Shown: piece by piece, positions 40,301 to 49,663 of the stretch
Numbering within the stretch: the first letter of the stretch is position 1
Layout: the number at the start of each line of letters is the position of its first letter
Source: Prostheceraeus crozeri
Taxonomy: Eukaryota; Platyhelminthes; Polycladida; Euryleptidae
Length of the DNA: 64,000 bases
NCBI GenBank assembly: GCA_907163375.1
Contig: CAJQUW010007854.1
Location: 113,890-177,889, forward strand
Direction of reading: 5' to 3'
Made by a program: the position numbers and the translations under genes
The notes under the pieces: generated by a model
The model's database searches: none
What the model was told of the DNA's origin: nothing
The model's input: the letters and a program-made list of their open reading frames with translations, nothing else

Positions 40301-42096
40301 ACGGAAAGGGGTGTTTCCTTATAGTTATTTTAGTTCAATGGATACATTGAAAGAAACATCCCTTCCATCCATCGATAAATTTAAAAATGATTTGACGGGT
40401 GAGGACTGTTCGCTGGATGATTATAGGCATGCAGAGCAAGCATGGTTAGAATTTAGATGTCGCACTTTTGGTGACTACATGCTTGCCTACTTAAAATTAG
40501 ACGTCTATCTGTTGGCTGACGTGTTTGAGACTTTTAGGAAAGTCACATTAGAACAGGACGCCTTAGACCCCGTCCATTTTGTTAGTCTGCCGTGTCTGTC
40601 CTATCAGTCAGCCTTCAAGATGATGAAAGAGAGCATTCATTTACTGCAAGATGCAGAAATGTACACGTTATTTGAACGTGGTATTAGGGGTGGCTTGACA
40701 TTTGTCAACAAACATGTTGTCAACAGCACCCAAGACATAGGATCAACCACGCATTTAATGTACATAGACCAAAATAATTTGTATGGGAGTGCACTCTCCA
40801 AGTCTTTGCCACAATCTGACTTCCAATGGGTAGAGCCCCATGACATTGAACACTTCTCCAATCCAGCACACATTGTGGCACTGGGAGATGAGGCCGACAT
40901 AGGTTATTTATTTGAAGTCGACCTCATCTATCCAGACTGTATTAAGAATAGGACCGTTGATTTTCCTCTCGCACCCGAATCTGGCATAGTCAGTCCAGAT
41001 ATGTTCTCTCCCTTTATGGAAGAACATAATAAGCAGTATGAGGCGGAAAATGACTTAAAATATAAAGCCACTAGGAAGTTGTTGCTCACCCAATTGAACA
41101 AGCAGCATTACATCGTGCACTATTCCATCCTCAAATTCTATCTAGGTATGGGGATGCGACTTGACAAAGTCCATCGCGCTATCCAGTTTAGGCAGAAGCC
41201 CTTTCTAAAACCGTATATAGAATTTAATAGTAAGAAACGGGCTGAATCCAAGAATCCTTTCGAAAAAGACTTCTTTAAATTTAAGAATAATGCCCTCTTT
41301 GGTAAAACCATGGAGGATGTAAGAAAGCGCATGGACTATCGTATCGTAACTGATCCGGAAACGAGTAGCAAGTTATGTCGCTCGCCGTTGTTTTGCCACC
41401 ATGATGTCATTTCCGAAGACATCACTGGTTTTAAAATGATAAAATCTAAAGTAGAATTTTGCAAGCCCATTTATGTCGGTCAAGCTGTCTTGGATCACTC
41501 CAAGTTATTTTACCACACTTTTAAGACATGCCCACTTCTCCAACGTGTGGAATTAGTAGGAGGTGATACAGACAGCTTCTTCCTAGCTTTGACAACCACG
41601 AGCCAAGTCAAGCAGGAAGACATTTTAAAATATTTAGCAACCAAATTTCATAGTTCAAAACTATCCCACTGACCATCCGCTTTACTCTACCACAAATAAA
41701 GCGAAGCTTCGCTGCTTCAAGGATAAGTGTGCAGGCAAACAGATAGAGGAGATGATCTTGCTTCGCCCCAAGATGTACTCCATGAAGCTAAAATCATCAG
41801 AGCTTTCTATAAAACGGCCAAAAGGCATCTCGAAGTCAATCGTTAGAAAAATGACACATAGGGACTATCAAGATGCCTTAGATTCTCTTAAAATTAAAAA
41901 AGTAGAAATGACCATTTTAAAATCACAGTCGCATCAAGTCAGAACAACGACTTATAGGAAACGAGGTCTCTCAGCTTGTGAAGACAAGCGATGCTGGATG
42001 AGTTCTAACCACTCATTACCGTACGGCCATCCAGACACTCATCCACCTCCACCCAAGAGACAGAAACTTTCTCCTCCTCCGTCCGGCGATGTCTGA
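37321..42096 (+). CDS. POLB: Spliced DNA polymerase B of element 2 (fossil)
   Basis: Family B polymerase of a lineage distinct from element 1. The 5' part shows at least three short introns (GTAAGT donors, pyrimidine-rich CAG acceptors) between about 37.38 and 38.08 kb, within a Pro-rich region. An acidic stretch and two C2H2-like fingers follow (FRCQRCDRVFVSANSLRRH; CEGCGRTFYNSTNLRVH). Then come the N-terminal module, YADIECYI (Exo I), an endonuclease-VII-like zinc segment (CPSCCSSFDD, VRDHCHLSGKFRSALCSKCN), LAYLKLDVYLLADVF (Exo III), YIDQNNLYGSALS (motif A), FKNNALFGKTMEDVRKR (motif B) and GGDTDSFFLA (motif C). It is broken in several places. It would replicate the element. Confidence 0.85.
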
Positions 42097-42980
42097 TGAT
42101 GAATACTTCCTCTCTGTTGTGGTTGATGTTTTGCTTTTTCGCTCCATGTTGTTTTCTATGGGGTGTTGTGAGTGAGTGCCTTGTAACATGCGTCCAACTC
42201 CTGATCACAGCATATCATCGTTGGGGTATCCAGTGCTTTTGCTGACTTTGTTTTGTCCCTGTACAGTTTCCGACACATCAGTGACTTTGTTTTCTCCTTG
42301 TACATGAGTAACTTTCTTTTCTCCCTGCATATCAGTGACTTTGTTTTATCCCTGTACATGAGTGACTTTGTTTTCTAGTACCATCAGTATGACCTATGTG
42401 CGGTGCCATGAAAAATCGGTTGTGATGATGAATAACATATCATGTACATACTGTGTCGTTTTCCTTTTGACATAAAGATGGGATTCTCACTCAATAGATA
42501 GAAGTAAAAGTTTTGATCATTTTGTAAGATGGGTAGGGTTAGAAATAAAGTTGATGATTGTAAAGTTACATATCACTGTTTGTAAGATAGGCGAAATATA
42601 AAATGAAGTCATAACCATGTTAGAGTTTGTAAAGCTAGAAATAAAGTTGATGTTTGTAAAGTTAGAAATAAAGTTAATGATTGTAAAGTTATAACCATAT
42701 CACTGTTCGTAAGATAGGTAAAATGTAAATGAAGTCAGAATCACTTCACTGTTTGTAAAGTTAGAAATAAAGTTCACGTTTGTAAAGTTAGAAATAAAGT
42801 GGATGATTGTAAAGTTAGAAATAAAGTCATCACCATATCACTGTTTGTAAGATAGGTGAAATATAAATGAAGTCATAACCATGTTACAGTTTGTAAGTCA
42901 TCATCCTCACCAACGAATGAAACATCATGACAATTTCTTCGGCTTAGGAAACATCAACCACCTTGATGAGTCATGTCTAT
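42097..42980. repeat. 3' region of PolB with degenerate AATAAA-bearing repeats
   Basis: From about 42500 to 42900 the phrase TTGTAAAGTTAGAAATAAAGT recurs about seven times, mixed with CACTGTTTGTAAGATAGG and GTGAAATATAAATGAAGTC. Each AAATAAAG contains a polyadenylation-type hexamer. Near 42250-42370 GTGACTTTGTTTTCTCC-type phrases repeat about five times. No gene. Confidence 0.65.
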
Positions 42981-43440
42981 AAATAGCTCTGACTCATGAG
43001 GTGGTAGGGCGCCAGTCATACGAATCTAATCAGTCTTGTTCAACCTTTTCACCGACACGTGTGGGCGTGTCATTCAACATCGATGGCGCCTCACGTCAGA
43101 CAGCGTGACCTTTTCACCGACATGTGTGTGTGAGTGTGGGAGTTATTTATCCGACAAAGCGATGGCGCCTCACGTCAGACAGCGTGACCTTTTCACCGAC
43201 ATGTGTGTGTGTGGGCGTTATTTATCCGACAAAGCGATGGCGCCTCACGTCAGACAGCGTGACCTTTTCACCGACATGTGTGTGTGTGGGCGTTATTTAT
43301 CAGACAAAGCGATGGCGCCTCACGTCAGACAGCGTGACCTTTTCACCGACACGTGTGTGGGCGTGTCATTCAACATCGATGGCGCCTCACGTCAGACAGC
43401 GTGTTCTTTTCACTGACAAGAGTGTGGGCGATATTTCATT
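42977..43440 (+). repeat. TATA box followed by a ~77-bp minisatellite
   Basis: CTATAAATAGC at about 42978 precedes five direct units of about 75-79 bp from about 43040 to 43440. Each contains GATGGCGCCTCACGTCAGAC, AGCGTGACCTTTTCACCGAC and usually GTTATTTATC. Frames such as MAPHVRQRDLFTD repeat through it and are a by-product of the unit. Within each unit CACG...CGTG can form a small hairpin. It may be a transcribed non-coding repeat. Confidence 0.7.
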
Positions 43441-43470
43441 GCGATGACTCATTCAAAGCACATCATGTGA

Positions 43471-43794
43471 TTAACACGATTCTATTAACTGTGACTCATA
43501 CAGATAACGCATTAGAGATTTAACAATGTCAGATACTTCACTGATATCACGTAAACCAGTCATGATACAATGTCCGTTGTGAAACACTGCAATATGTACA
43601 GGATGCCACTTCCGAATCAGAGCAGCAGAAAAGAGTTCAGTTTCATAAAATATACAATGATTACTGGTTTTAATGTTGGCTAGATTCACTAACATCTTCA
43701 ATTGAACAGACACTACTATATTCTTCAATGTCAGGGGACTGAGGCGTAGATGAGGCATGAGTGTTCGCATTTTCTTGACGACTTCGTAACACAT
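43471..43794 (-). CDS. TBP-like protein of element 2
   Basis: 107 residues. The C-terminal half reads NIKTSNHCIFYETELFSAAL, then HPVHIAVFHNGHCIMTG, then a closing helix (VSDIVKSLMRYLY). The TATA-box-binding protein repeat has YEPELFPGLIY, a basic/proline position, a hydrophobic strand, (F)-SGK-(V)-TG and a final helix, in this order and spacing. I therefore infer a TBP-like lobe. One lobe is half the usual TBP core, and the N-terminal lobe is not seen. The element is full of TATA boxes, which fits a private TBP. The frame overlaps the next gene by 125 nt. Confidence 0.6.
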   Translation of the reverse strand: MCYEVVKKMRTLMPHLRLSPLTLKNIVVSVQLKMLVNLANIKTSNHCIFYETELFSAALIRKWHPVHIAVFHNGHCIMTGLRDISEVSDIVKSLMRYLYESQLIESC

Positions 43795-44368
43795 GGACTA
43801 AATCACGAAATGAGAAAGGTTTCCTAGGACTTGGATTTTGCCGCAGCGAAAGATTTAAAGATTTCGACCGTTGCTCATGCGAATGACCAACATTTGCGGA
43901 CGACCGCGATGATAGACTGAATCGGGAAGATGGGTATGCAACTGTTCTAAATCGATGTCTCTTCTCAAATTCATTTTGCGCATGGCGTTGATGATGCGGA
44001 TGGGGAGCATGACTCACAAATGACATGAGGGTTGAGTGAACTTCCCTTTTATACTTTTTCCATGAGGGTTTTGGAATCACAATGTAGCAGTGATCATTAT
44101 GTAGAAGCATCTCTTGAATGCGAATAAATACAATACCGTCTCCTACGTTTATGACACGACAAGAGTTTGATAGGATAGCGCGATGCAACCTTCGAAGATG
44201 AAAGCGTTCTAGAGTTATCTGAAGTTGACGTTTCGTATCATGAAATGTAACACACTGACTTTTCCATGATACATGGAGCCATGCTGATAATTTCCACATG
44301 ATTAAAACCTGAGTGAAGAAGGGTATGCCTAAGAAAGAAGGAGAGAGAGTCATGTTCATGTGTGGCAT
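43670..44368 (-). CDS. Unknown Ser/Arg-rich protein of element 2
   Basis: 232 residues. An N-terminal hydrophobic/aromatic part (FLGIPFFTQVLIMWKL), a basic middle (LERFHLRRLHRAIL) and a Ser/Arg/His-rich tail. No known motif. It overlaps the TBP-like gene in another frame. A true gene is likely because of its length. Confidence 0.45.
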   Translation of the reverse strand: MPHMNMTLSPSFLGIPFFTQVLIMWKLSAWLHVSWKSQCVTFHDTKRQLQITLERFHLRRLHRAILSNSCRVINVGDGIVFIRIQEMLLHNDHCYIVIPKPSWKKYKREVHSTLMSFVSHAPHPHHQRHAQNEFEKRHRFRTVAYPSSRFSLSSRSSANVGHSHEQRSKSLNLSLRQNPSPRKPFSFRDLVHVLRSRQENANTHASSTPQSPDIEEYSSVCSIEDVSESSQH

Positions 44369-44457
44369 GGTGAGTGTACATTTTCTTTCTTGATACGGTG
44401 GCCGTTAGGCCGTGGTCTCATAAAGACCGATGGTGCGTTCTCAGTGTGTGGAGAGTG

Positions 44458-45054
44458 TTACTGTAGTTGATCATCATCAACATGGACATCATTTTTAAAG
44501 GTGATGGAGACAAGATAGGGATTCAACGTAAACAACCTTCCGTCCCTACGCGGACCCATGTAAATGGTTTGAATTTTACTTTCGAAGGAGTAGAATCCTT
44601 TTCCCAAAATGGGGAGAGGTTTGCAATTGAGTAAGTCGAATTCGCTGCCCTCCGTTTCATGGATGATGAGACAGTGTCTATCCATATGCACATACATGTA
44701 TCGTCTTTCCATGATGTGAACTTGTGGCCGCTTCCCATTGTGTCGAACAATTTCTTTGGGAATGGTGAGATTTTCTTTCAGGAATGTTTCAAGAGTATTG
44801 AATTATAACCGTGTCCAATAGTCTAACGGCACACACACGGCCAGTCCATACTTTGTTGACATAACCTTTAGATAATCCATCCGATGACTTGGAGTTTTTA
44901 TGGTCACGGCTTCTCCATGATGAGTAATCTTTTGATTGAAAGCATTTTTACCCGATGCTAAAGTAAGGGAGTTCATTGTACCCAGTGCAAGAGCAGAGGA
45001 GTTGATGGCTTCGAGCAACTGCATGGTTAGTGCAAGGACAAAAATGATTGCCAT
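44458..45054 (-). CDS. Signal-peptide protein, copy 1, element 2
   Basis: The ATG at 45054 opens a hydrophobic stretch (MAIIFVLALTMQLLEAINSS) typical of a signal peptide. Downstream phrases (TPSHRMDYLKVM; ILGKGFYSFESKIQTIYMG; LFTLNPYLVSIT) parallel the second gene at 46779-47503 (LGAGFYSFHIEVPAVYVG). A TATA box (TATAAAAC on the minus strand) lies at about 45069-45076, close to the start. Probably a secreted or envelope protein. It looks broken in about one place. Confidence 0.5.
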
Positions 45055-45224
45055 GAGCTCAGTCGTTCGTTTTATAAGCAGACCTAGCTCCAATCACATA
45101 CGTTTCCCTTTTCACGTTTTCCCTGTCTTTGTTATGTGACACAGTTATCGCACGTGAACTTTTGACTGCGTAGGTGGAAACCTTCTCTCTTACAAAGTCG
45201 TTCTAGTCCTCACAAAGACTTGAG

Positions 45225-45400
45225 TGACACGCCCCTTTTCTCGACCAAAGACGCATTCATTGATCTAACAAAGAGCTTGATAGTAATGCACAAAGCGCAA
45301 TGACTCATGTTATGACACGCCCCTTTTCTCGAACAAAGACGCATTCATTTATCTAACAAAGAGCCTGATAGTAATGCACAAAGCGCAATGACTCATGTTG
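45225..45400. repeat. Two direct copies of an 86-bp unit
   Basis: GACACGCCCCTTTTCTCGA, AAAGACGCATTCATT and GTAATGCACAAAGCGCAATG recur at an 86-bp offset. Located upstream of the minus-strand signal-peptide gene; possibly a duplicated promoter or enhancer. Confidence 0.75.
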
Positions 45401-45596
45401 CTCTATACACCATTACAAAATACTCAGTGAAAAGAAAACTTTATTGCATCTACACAATGTGTCGCGCATCAAACAAAGTCGTGGATGTAAGCACACTCAG
45501 TTGAATCATGATATGCTTAACAACGTACGCATTTCCTTCCAACGTCTCTTCTATCCCTCCATAAGTTTTTCCATATGACGACCATAAAATTGATCA

Positions 45597-45896
45597 CTAA
45601 GAGTAATCCTTTCTGTGCAAATAGGATCCAAAACGAAGTGGTTTTTGTAAATCTTTCAACTCTATATAAGCAACGAGTCTACCCTTTACATTTTGAGGTT
45701 GTAAACTCTCCATCAATCTTTTGAAGAGAGGAAGGCTTTCAGTTACCACTACTTTCATATCATTCATCTTCATTTTAAATGTAAGTTTCCAATCTTGTAA
45801 AAATCCATCGAATCCTTGTTGTTCAAGTGTCAAATGACAAATGTGGTTACTTAAGGTACGATGCGCCACCATAAACGTTGTAACTATAGATTTCAC
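45597..45896 (-). CDS. Free-standing PolB N-terminal module, copy 2
   Basis: About 99 residues; start uncertain because the frame opens on GTG. LTLEQQGFDGFLQDWKLTFK, LKRLMESLQPQN (as LFKRLMESLQPQN), VKGRLVAYIEL and a truncated end match the first two-thirds of copy 1 and copy 3. The FYxRH...NxLL part is absent. Function unknown. Confidence 0.45.
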   Translation of the reverse strand: MKSIVTTFMVAHRTLSNHICHLTLEQQGFDGFLQDWKLTFKMKMNDMKVVVTESLPLFKRLMESLQPQNVKGRLVAYIELKDLQKPLRFGSYLHRKDYS

Positions 45897-46107
45897 ATTG
45901 CTTCAATGACTTCCACTATGAATAAAACAGAAATAACAATCATGTTCCACTGTAAGTTTATTCAACACCCGACAAAATTCACAAGTACAGAATACACTTC
46001 ATAAAATGATCATCATTCATTCACAAGGAGTAAAACATGTTTTACATGTAACCATGCTGTTGACAATAATATAGATACAGTTCATAGACATCATAGAGAC
46101 TACAAAA

Positions 46108-46572
46108 TCAGCGTGAAGAGAGTTTTGCAATGTAGGTGGCTTTATTTCTAGTATTACAATGGGATGGTGGTCTGTGAAGGTGATGTCTCTCACCGAAACA
46201 TATTGCCATATCAAAAATCATTTCATCTCTAAACTTCTTTTGATCACAATGCATATGATAGTCTTGTCTTACACGATCTACCCAACATGGTAAATATAAA
46301 TTATCAATGTGCAACTCAAGTGTTGTTGCTTCTCGTTCAGAATCATTTCCTAATATTTTAACAATATGAGAACCTGTCAGCCACCGTCTGGAATCACTTA
46401 TCAAATACGTTTCATTTACAAATCCAATATGAATCAAAATAGAAGGATCAAGTCCATGCACATGACGCCGTGACCATTCGTCTTTGTGTGGAGGACAGTA
46501 GGCAAATCTATGATATACACTAACAACAGTTTGATCACTTTCTCTCATTGCAATAGCACTAAATTCCTGCAT
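46108..46572 (-). CDS. Exonuclease-like (RNase H fold, DEDD type) protein of element 2
   Basis: 154 residues. MQEFSAIAM at the start, then VVSVYHRFAYCP, RRHVHGLDPSIL, a WL, and LELHIDNLYLPCWVDRVRQD. The order recalls a family linked to invertebrate PolB elements and DEDD-type 3'-5' exonucleases, in which the first acidic residue lies in the xEF/xDx strand. Only part of the catalytic set can be pointed to, so the activity is an inference. Confidence 0.4.
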   Translation of the reverse strand: MQEFSAIAMRESDQTVVSVYHRFAYCPPHKDEWSRRHVHGLDPSILIHIGFVNETYLISDSRRWLTGSHIVKILGNDSEREATTLELHIDNLYLPCWVDRVRQDYHMHCDQKKFRDEMIFDMAICFGERHHLHRPPSHCNTRNKATYIAKLSSR

Positions 46573-46627
46573 GGGTGTTCCCTCACTGTCTATGAAGATG
46601 ACAACCTACAATATCAAAAAGACTTAA

Positions 46628-46804
46628 TTACAAAATAATACATTGAGCAGGAACTTTACAAGGATGTCTGTCCTTTACATAACAAAAGATACATACAACA
46701 TGATGACAATGTTTTATTTGAATACAACGCGCAAGGCCGCGTTTTCCACATTCACTACATACTAACTGATTACAATACTTAATATTTCTCTTTGGTAGCA
46801 CCAT
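46628..46804 (-). CDS. RING-like zinc mini-protein
   Basis: 58 residues from the ATG at 46804. Cys/His spacing CNQLVCSECGKRG, ARCIQIKHCHHVVCIFCY, RHPCKVPAQC gives C-x2-C, C, H, C-x2-C and C-x4-C, close to a RING-HC finger. Such small RING proteins are used by viruses as ubiquitin ligases; here only the metal pattern is visible. It overlaps the end of the signal-peptide gene in another frame. Confidence 0.5.
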   Translation of the reverse strand: MVLPKRNIKYCNQLVCSECGKRGLARCIQIKHCHHVVCIFCYVKDRHPCKVPAQCIIL

Positions 46805-47503
46805 CTTTCTTTGATGTGCAACGACGTTTAGGTTTAGTGACAGGTTCTTGACACTCTTTGACACAAGAATCAATGACTTTCTCAATGTGATCAAGTCCTG
46901 TTAACTCAGGTTGATGATGAATTTGAGCAATGCGAAAATTGAGAGAAATCAAATTACCATCAGATTGATGAGGTCCCACATAAACAGCAGGTACCTCAAT
47001 ATGAAAGGAATAAAAGCCTGCACCTAACGATGACAATTCTGTGTTAACTGGCTGTTCAACTGTCACTCCTGAAGTGACTTTACAATACTTGCTTTGTAAA
47101 ATATAGCAGCGAGTGCCGCGATACTAAGGTTTATAATAAGAAGTTTTCTTTCCTGGCCACAACTGTAATAGTTCAGTAGGAATAAGAGCCTTTTGTCTCA
47201 CAACGTCTTCTAAAATGTCAAGCTGCTGACGCAATCAATTATCAATAGGAATACTCAGGTTTTGACCGCAACGATTTACTTGCGTATCCACTTTTGATAG
47301 TATACAGCCGGCGTTTGAAGATAGAGTCGAACACCGTTGTAGCGCACTTGTTGTTTGTAGGTAGGATAGCCGTGAATTACCTTTTCAATTTTCGGATTCC
47401 ACAGCTCGAGATGTTGAGGATTCAGTGATGCAGCAGTTGGAGTAGGATTCATGGCCATGGCAGTCTGTAACGAAAGAATACCACTAAGTACATTCATGAT
47501 CAT
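46779..47503 (-). CDS. Signal-peptide protein, copy 2, element 2
   Basis: The start MIMNVLSGILSLQTAMAMNP is signal-peptide-like. YPTYKQQVRYNGVRLYLQTP, LGAGFYSFHIEVPAVYVGP and LISLNFRIAQI follow, with a basic C terminus (KPKRRC). Paralogous to 44458-45054. No membrane anchor is seen. It looks broken in about one or two places. It sits in the minus-strand block with other non-PolB genes. Confidence 0.5.
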
Positions 47504-47545
47504 CAGAGAAAAGAAAATTGATAGCTTAGCAGTGACACATGAGGT

Positions 47546-47561
47546 GGCCCTTAAGAGGACC
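47546..47561 (-). terminator. Histone-like 3' stem-loop on the minus strand, element 2
   Basis: On the minus strand GGTCCT, loop CTTA, AGGGCC, then ACC; it begins 20 nt after the stop codon of the proline-rich gene at 47582-47812. Compared with the 35602 and 55640 hairpins, the stem changes CT to TC on one side while pairing is kept through G-T/G-C, a compensated difference. Confidence 0.55.
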
Positions 47562-47581
47562 TTTTGGGGCGTTCACAGGAT

Positions 47582-47812
47582 TTACAGCTTATCACCAAAG
47601 TCTAAGTCTTCGTCATCGTCCAGTAAATTAAATGTCTTGGGCTTAGGACCCGAATTGCGTTTCAATTCCCTAAAAGACTTAAACGTAAAGCGTCTAGGTG
47701 GTGGAGGCGGTGGTGGCAATGGTTCAACAAAATAAGCTTGTACAATTATCAGCCACACACTCTCCTGCGTCTCTCTTCTAAAATGCTGGTAAGGTTTAGG
47801 CCAGACAGTCAT
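47582..47812 (-). CDS. Small proline-rich acidic protein, element 2
   Basis: 77 residues from the ATG at 47812. It has a run of eight prolines (EPLPPPPPPPRRF), a basic stretch, and an acidic C terminus (LLDDDEDLDFGDKL). No family recognised. A TATA box (TATAAAAG on the minus strand, 47932-47939) lies about 120 nt upstream, and the histone-like hairpin follows the stop, so this looks like a complete small transcription unit. Confidence 0.6.
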   Translation of the reverse strand: MTVWPKPYQHFRRETQESVWLIIVQAYFVEPLPPPPPPPRRFTFKSFRELKRNSGPKPKTFNLLDDDEDLDFGDKL

Positions 47813-48077
47813 GACACTCACTTGTAAATTTGCAAACAGGAATGATCAGACAAAGTTGAGAGGGGAGAATGGCTTCAGCAAGTCACACACACACACTTTC
47901 CAAGTCAAAAGAGAAATTGGGGAGACGTCTGCTTTTATAGTCTCCTGCGAATCCACATTTGACACTATGTGAGCCAACCAGAGACCTCCGTTTCTCCCCT
48001 AACTTCGTTGCGGCAGGGAAAAGGAGGCACGCGGACGACTGACTCATGAATGCTTTTCCCAAATCTTGTAGTCAAAT

Positions 48078-48500
48078 CTAGTTTAGCACATTGAGTTGAA
48101 TATGAATGTGTTTTATGCGACATAAGAGCAAGTTGGATCCATGCTCATGAAATGAGTCTAGTCGAGATGCAATTTTCGCCATGTGTCGCTGATAGTAATC
48201 TTTGGGATCATGTATCGACTCTGCAGAATAGGATGCAAAATGAAACACTACACGTTCATCTGCATGTTCATCAGTCACTTCCTCAATTTCAATCTCTGCA
48301 ACTAATCGTCTTTTCACATCTTTATTCATCAAACTGTCCATGAGTTGTTAGAAAACGAAGTAACCTTTAGCAATAGCAAATTCTAAGTCTGCCTTTTCAT
48401 GATGAAAGGAGATGATGTAGTCCCTAATCACACCACGAAGAATTTGTCGATGAAAACGTAGTGAACAAAATTCATTCGTAAACTTTACTGCTTCTGTCAT
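48078..48500 (-). CDS. Free-standing PolB N-terminal module, copy 3 (fossil)
   Basis: MTEAVKFTNEFCSLRFHRQI, VIRDYIISFHHEK, KRRLVAEIEIEEV, ERVVFHFASYSAES, YYQRHMAKIASRLDSFHEHG and LLLCRIKHI follow copy 1 (36241-36717) in order. It looks broken about once. The gene is next to the right terminal repeat. Confidence 0.5.
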
Positions 48501-48556
48501 CTTTCTTCCTTTCACTTCGGAGACATATCATGAATGACATTCAGGTGTAACATGGC

Positions 48557-49657
48557 ACGCTGATTCCAAATCTGGTCTCTGATTTCCCGTCCGAGGCTTG
48601 CTTCACCCGCTAGAGCGATTTTCATAAACATTCTAACTCTGTCGTTTTTTCGTCAATGTCCAAAATTACAATAAAGTCTCACCTCTAAACGAAGGCAGAT
48701 ACGAACAAGCCATGTTTTCCACTGAATTTGTCTCACTCCCAGCTTTCAAACGAGCTATTGCACGACTTTCTACGATGTCTACAACCAAAGTTGAATGATC
48801 GTTGCCGAGGGGGGTCAGAACTTTTTCTCTCCGATTGAGTTGGGAAGTCGTTTCTAGACCCAAAAGTGGCCGAAACGTCCGAATTTGCACTCCATTTTCC
48901 CATCCGAGGCCTCCTTCATGACGAAATTCGACTTTTCTCATCCCAAAACCTCCAACACCTGCCTTTTTCAACTCTGACGTTTTCCTGCCATTTTCCTCCC
49001 TAAACCCAAGAAAATTAGACCAAACTGAGCTTTTCACTGCATTTTTCTCACTTTTAGCTTTCAAATGAGCTATTGCACGACTTTCTACGATGTCTACAAC
49101 CAAAGTTGGAAGTTTGGTAGGAGGGGGGGGGACGTCCTCAACATTTTTTCTATCCGATTTTGCTGGAAACATCCTTCCTAACCCAAAATTTCACGTAGAG
49201 TCCGAATCTGCATTCCATTTTCCCATCCGAACACTCCTTCATGACGAAATTCGACTTTTCTCATCCCAAAACCACCCAACCCCGCCTTTTTCCAACTCTG
49301 CCGTTTTCAGAGATTCTACCCCTTGCTGCTCCTCCTTCCATCCTTCCCCAACCAAAATTTCACGTAGATTCCACATCTGAACTCCACTTTCCCATCCGAG
49401 ACCTCCTTCATGACGATTTCCAGCCTTTCTCATCCCAGAACCACCAAAACCCGCCGTTTCTCACTCTATCCTTCCGAGATTCCACCCCTTGCCTCATCAC
49501 TCCTCCTTCCTTCCAGAGGGGGGGTAGGGACCAGTTTTCTCCTCACGGACCCATTCCTCCCAACACATCCTTGGCCGACTCTCTTCCTTCCAGAGAGGGG
49601 GGCATGATGACTCATCCTTTCACATTTTGTCCTTGTTTTTGGCATGGGGTTACTACT
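48557..49657. repeat. Right terminal inverted repeat of element 2
   Basis: Carries one fewer 327-bp unit than the left repeat. G-rich and C-rich runs (GGGGGGG, CCCCCC) recur at fixed positions in each unit. Identity to the left repeat is very high by eye. Confidence 0.9.
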
Positions 49658-49663
49658 CCTCAG

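Larger units (their letters stand above)
29820..49657. mobile_element. Polinton-like element 2 (19.8 kb, fossil, broken)
   Basis: The ends are AGTAGTAACCCC and its reverse complement, flanked by perfect direct repeats CCTCAG (29814-29819 and 49658-49663), a Polinton-type 6-bp duplication. Terminal inverted repeats are about 1.1 kb (right, 48557-49657) and 1.4 kb plus a nested hAT (left, 29820-32339). Contents: a zinc-binding coiled-coil gene, spliced PolB with C2H2 fingers, and a minus-strand block with TBP-like, exonuclease-like, RING-like, signal-peptide and PolB-N-module proteins. No integrase, protease or packaging ATPase could be found. Many frames are interrupted, perhaps eight to ten breaks. 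The near-identical terminal repeats and perfect target duplication still point to a fairly recent insertion. Confidence 0.88.

Noticed and set aside
43036-43447. Frames repeating MAPHVRQRDLFTD
   Set aside because: Produced by the 77-bp minisatellite; two frames are equally open and neither has a domain.
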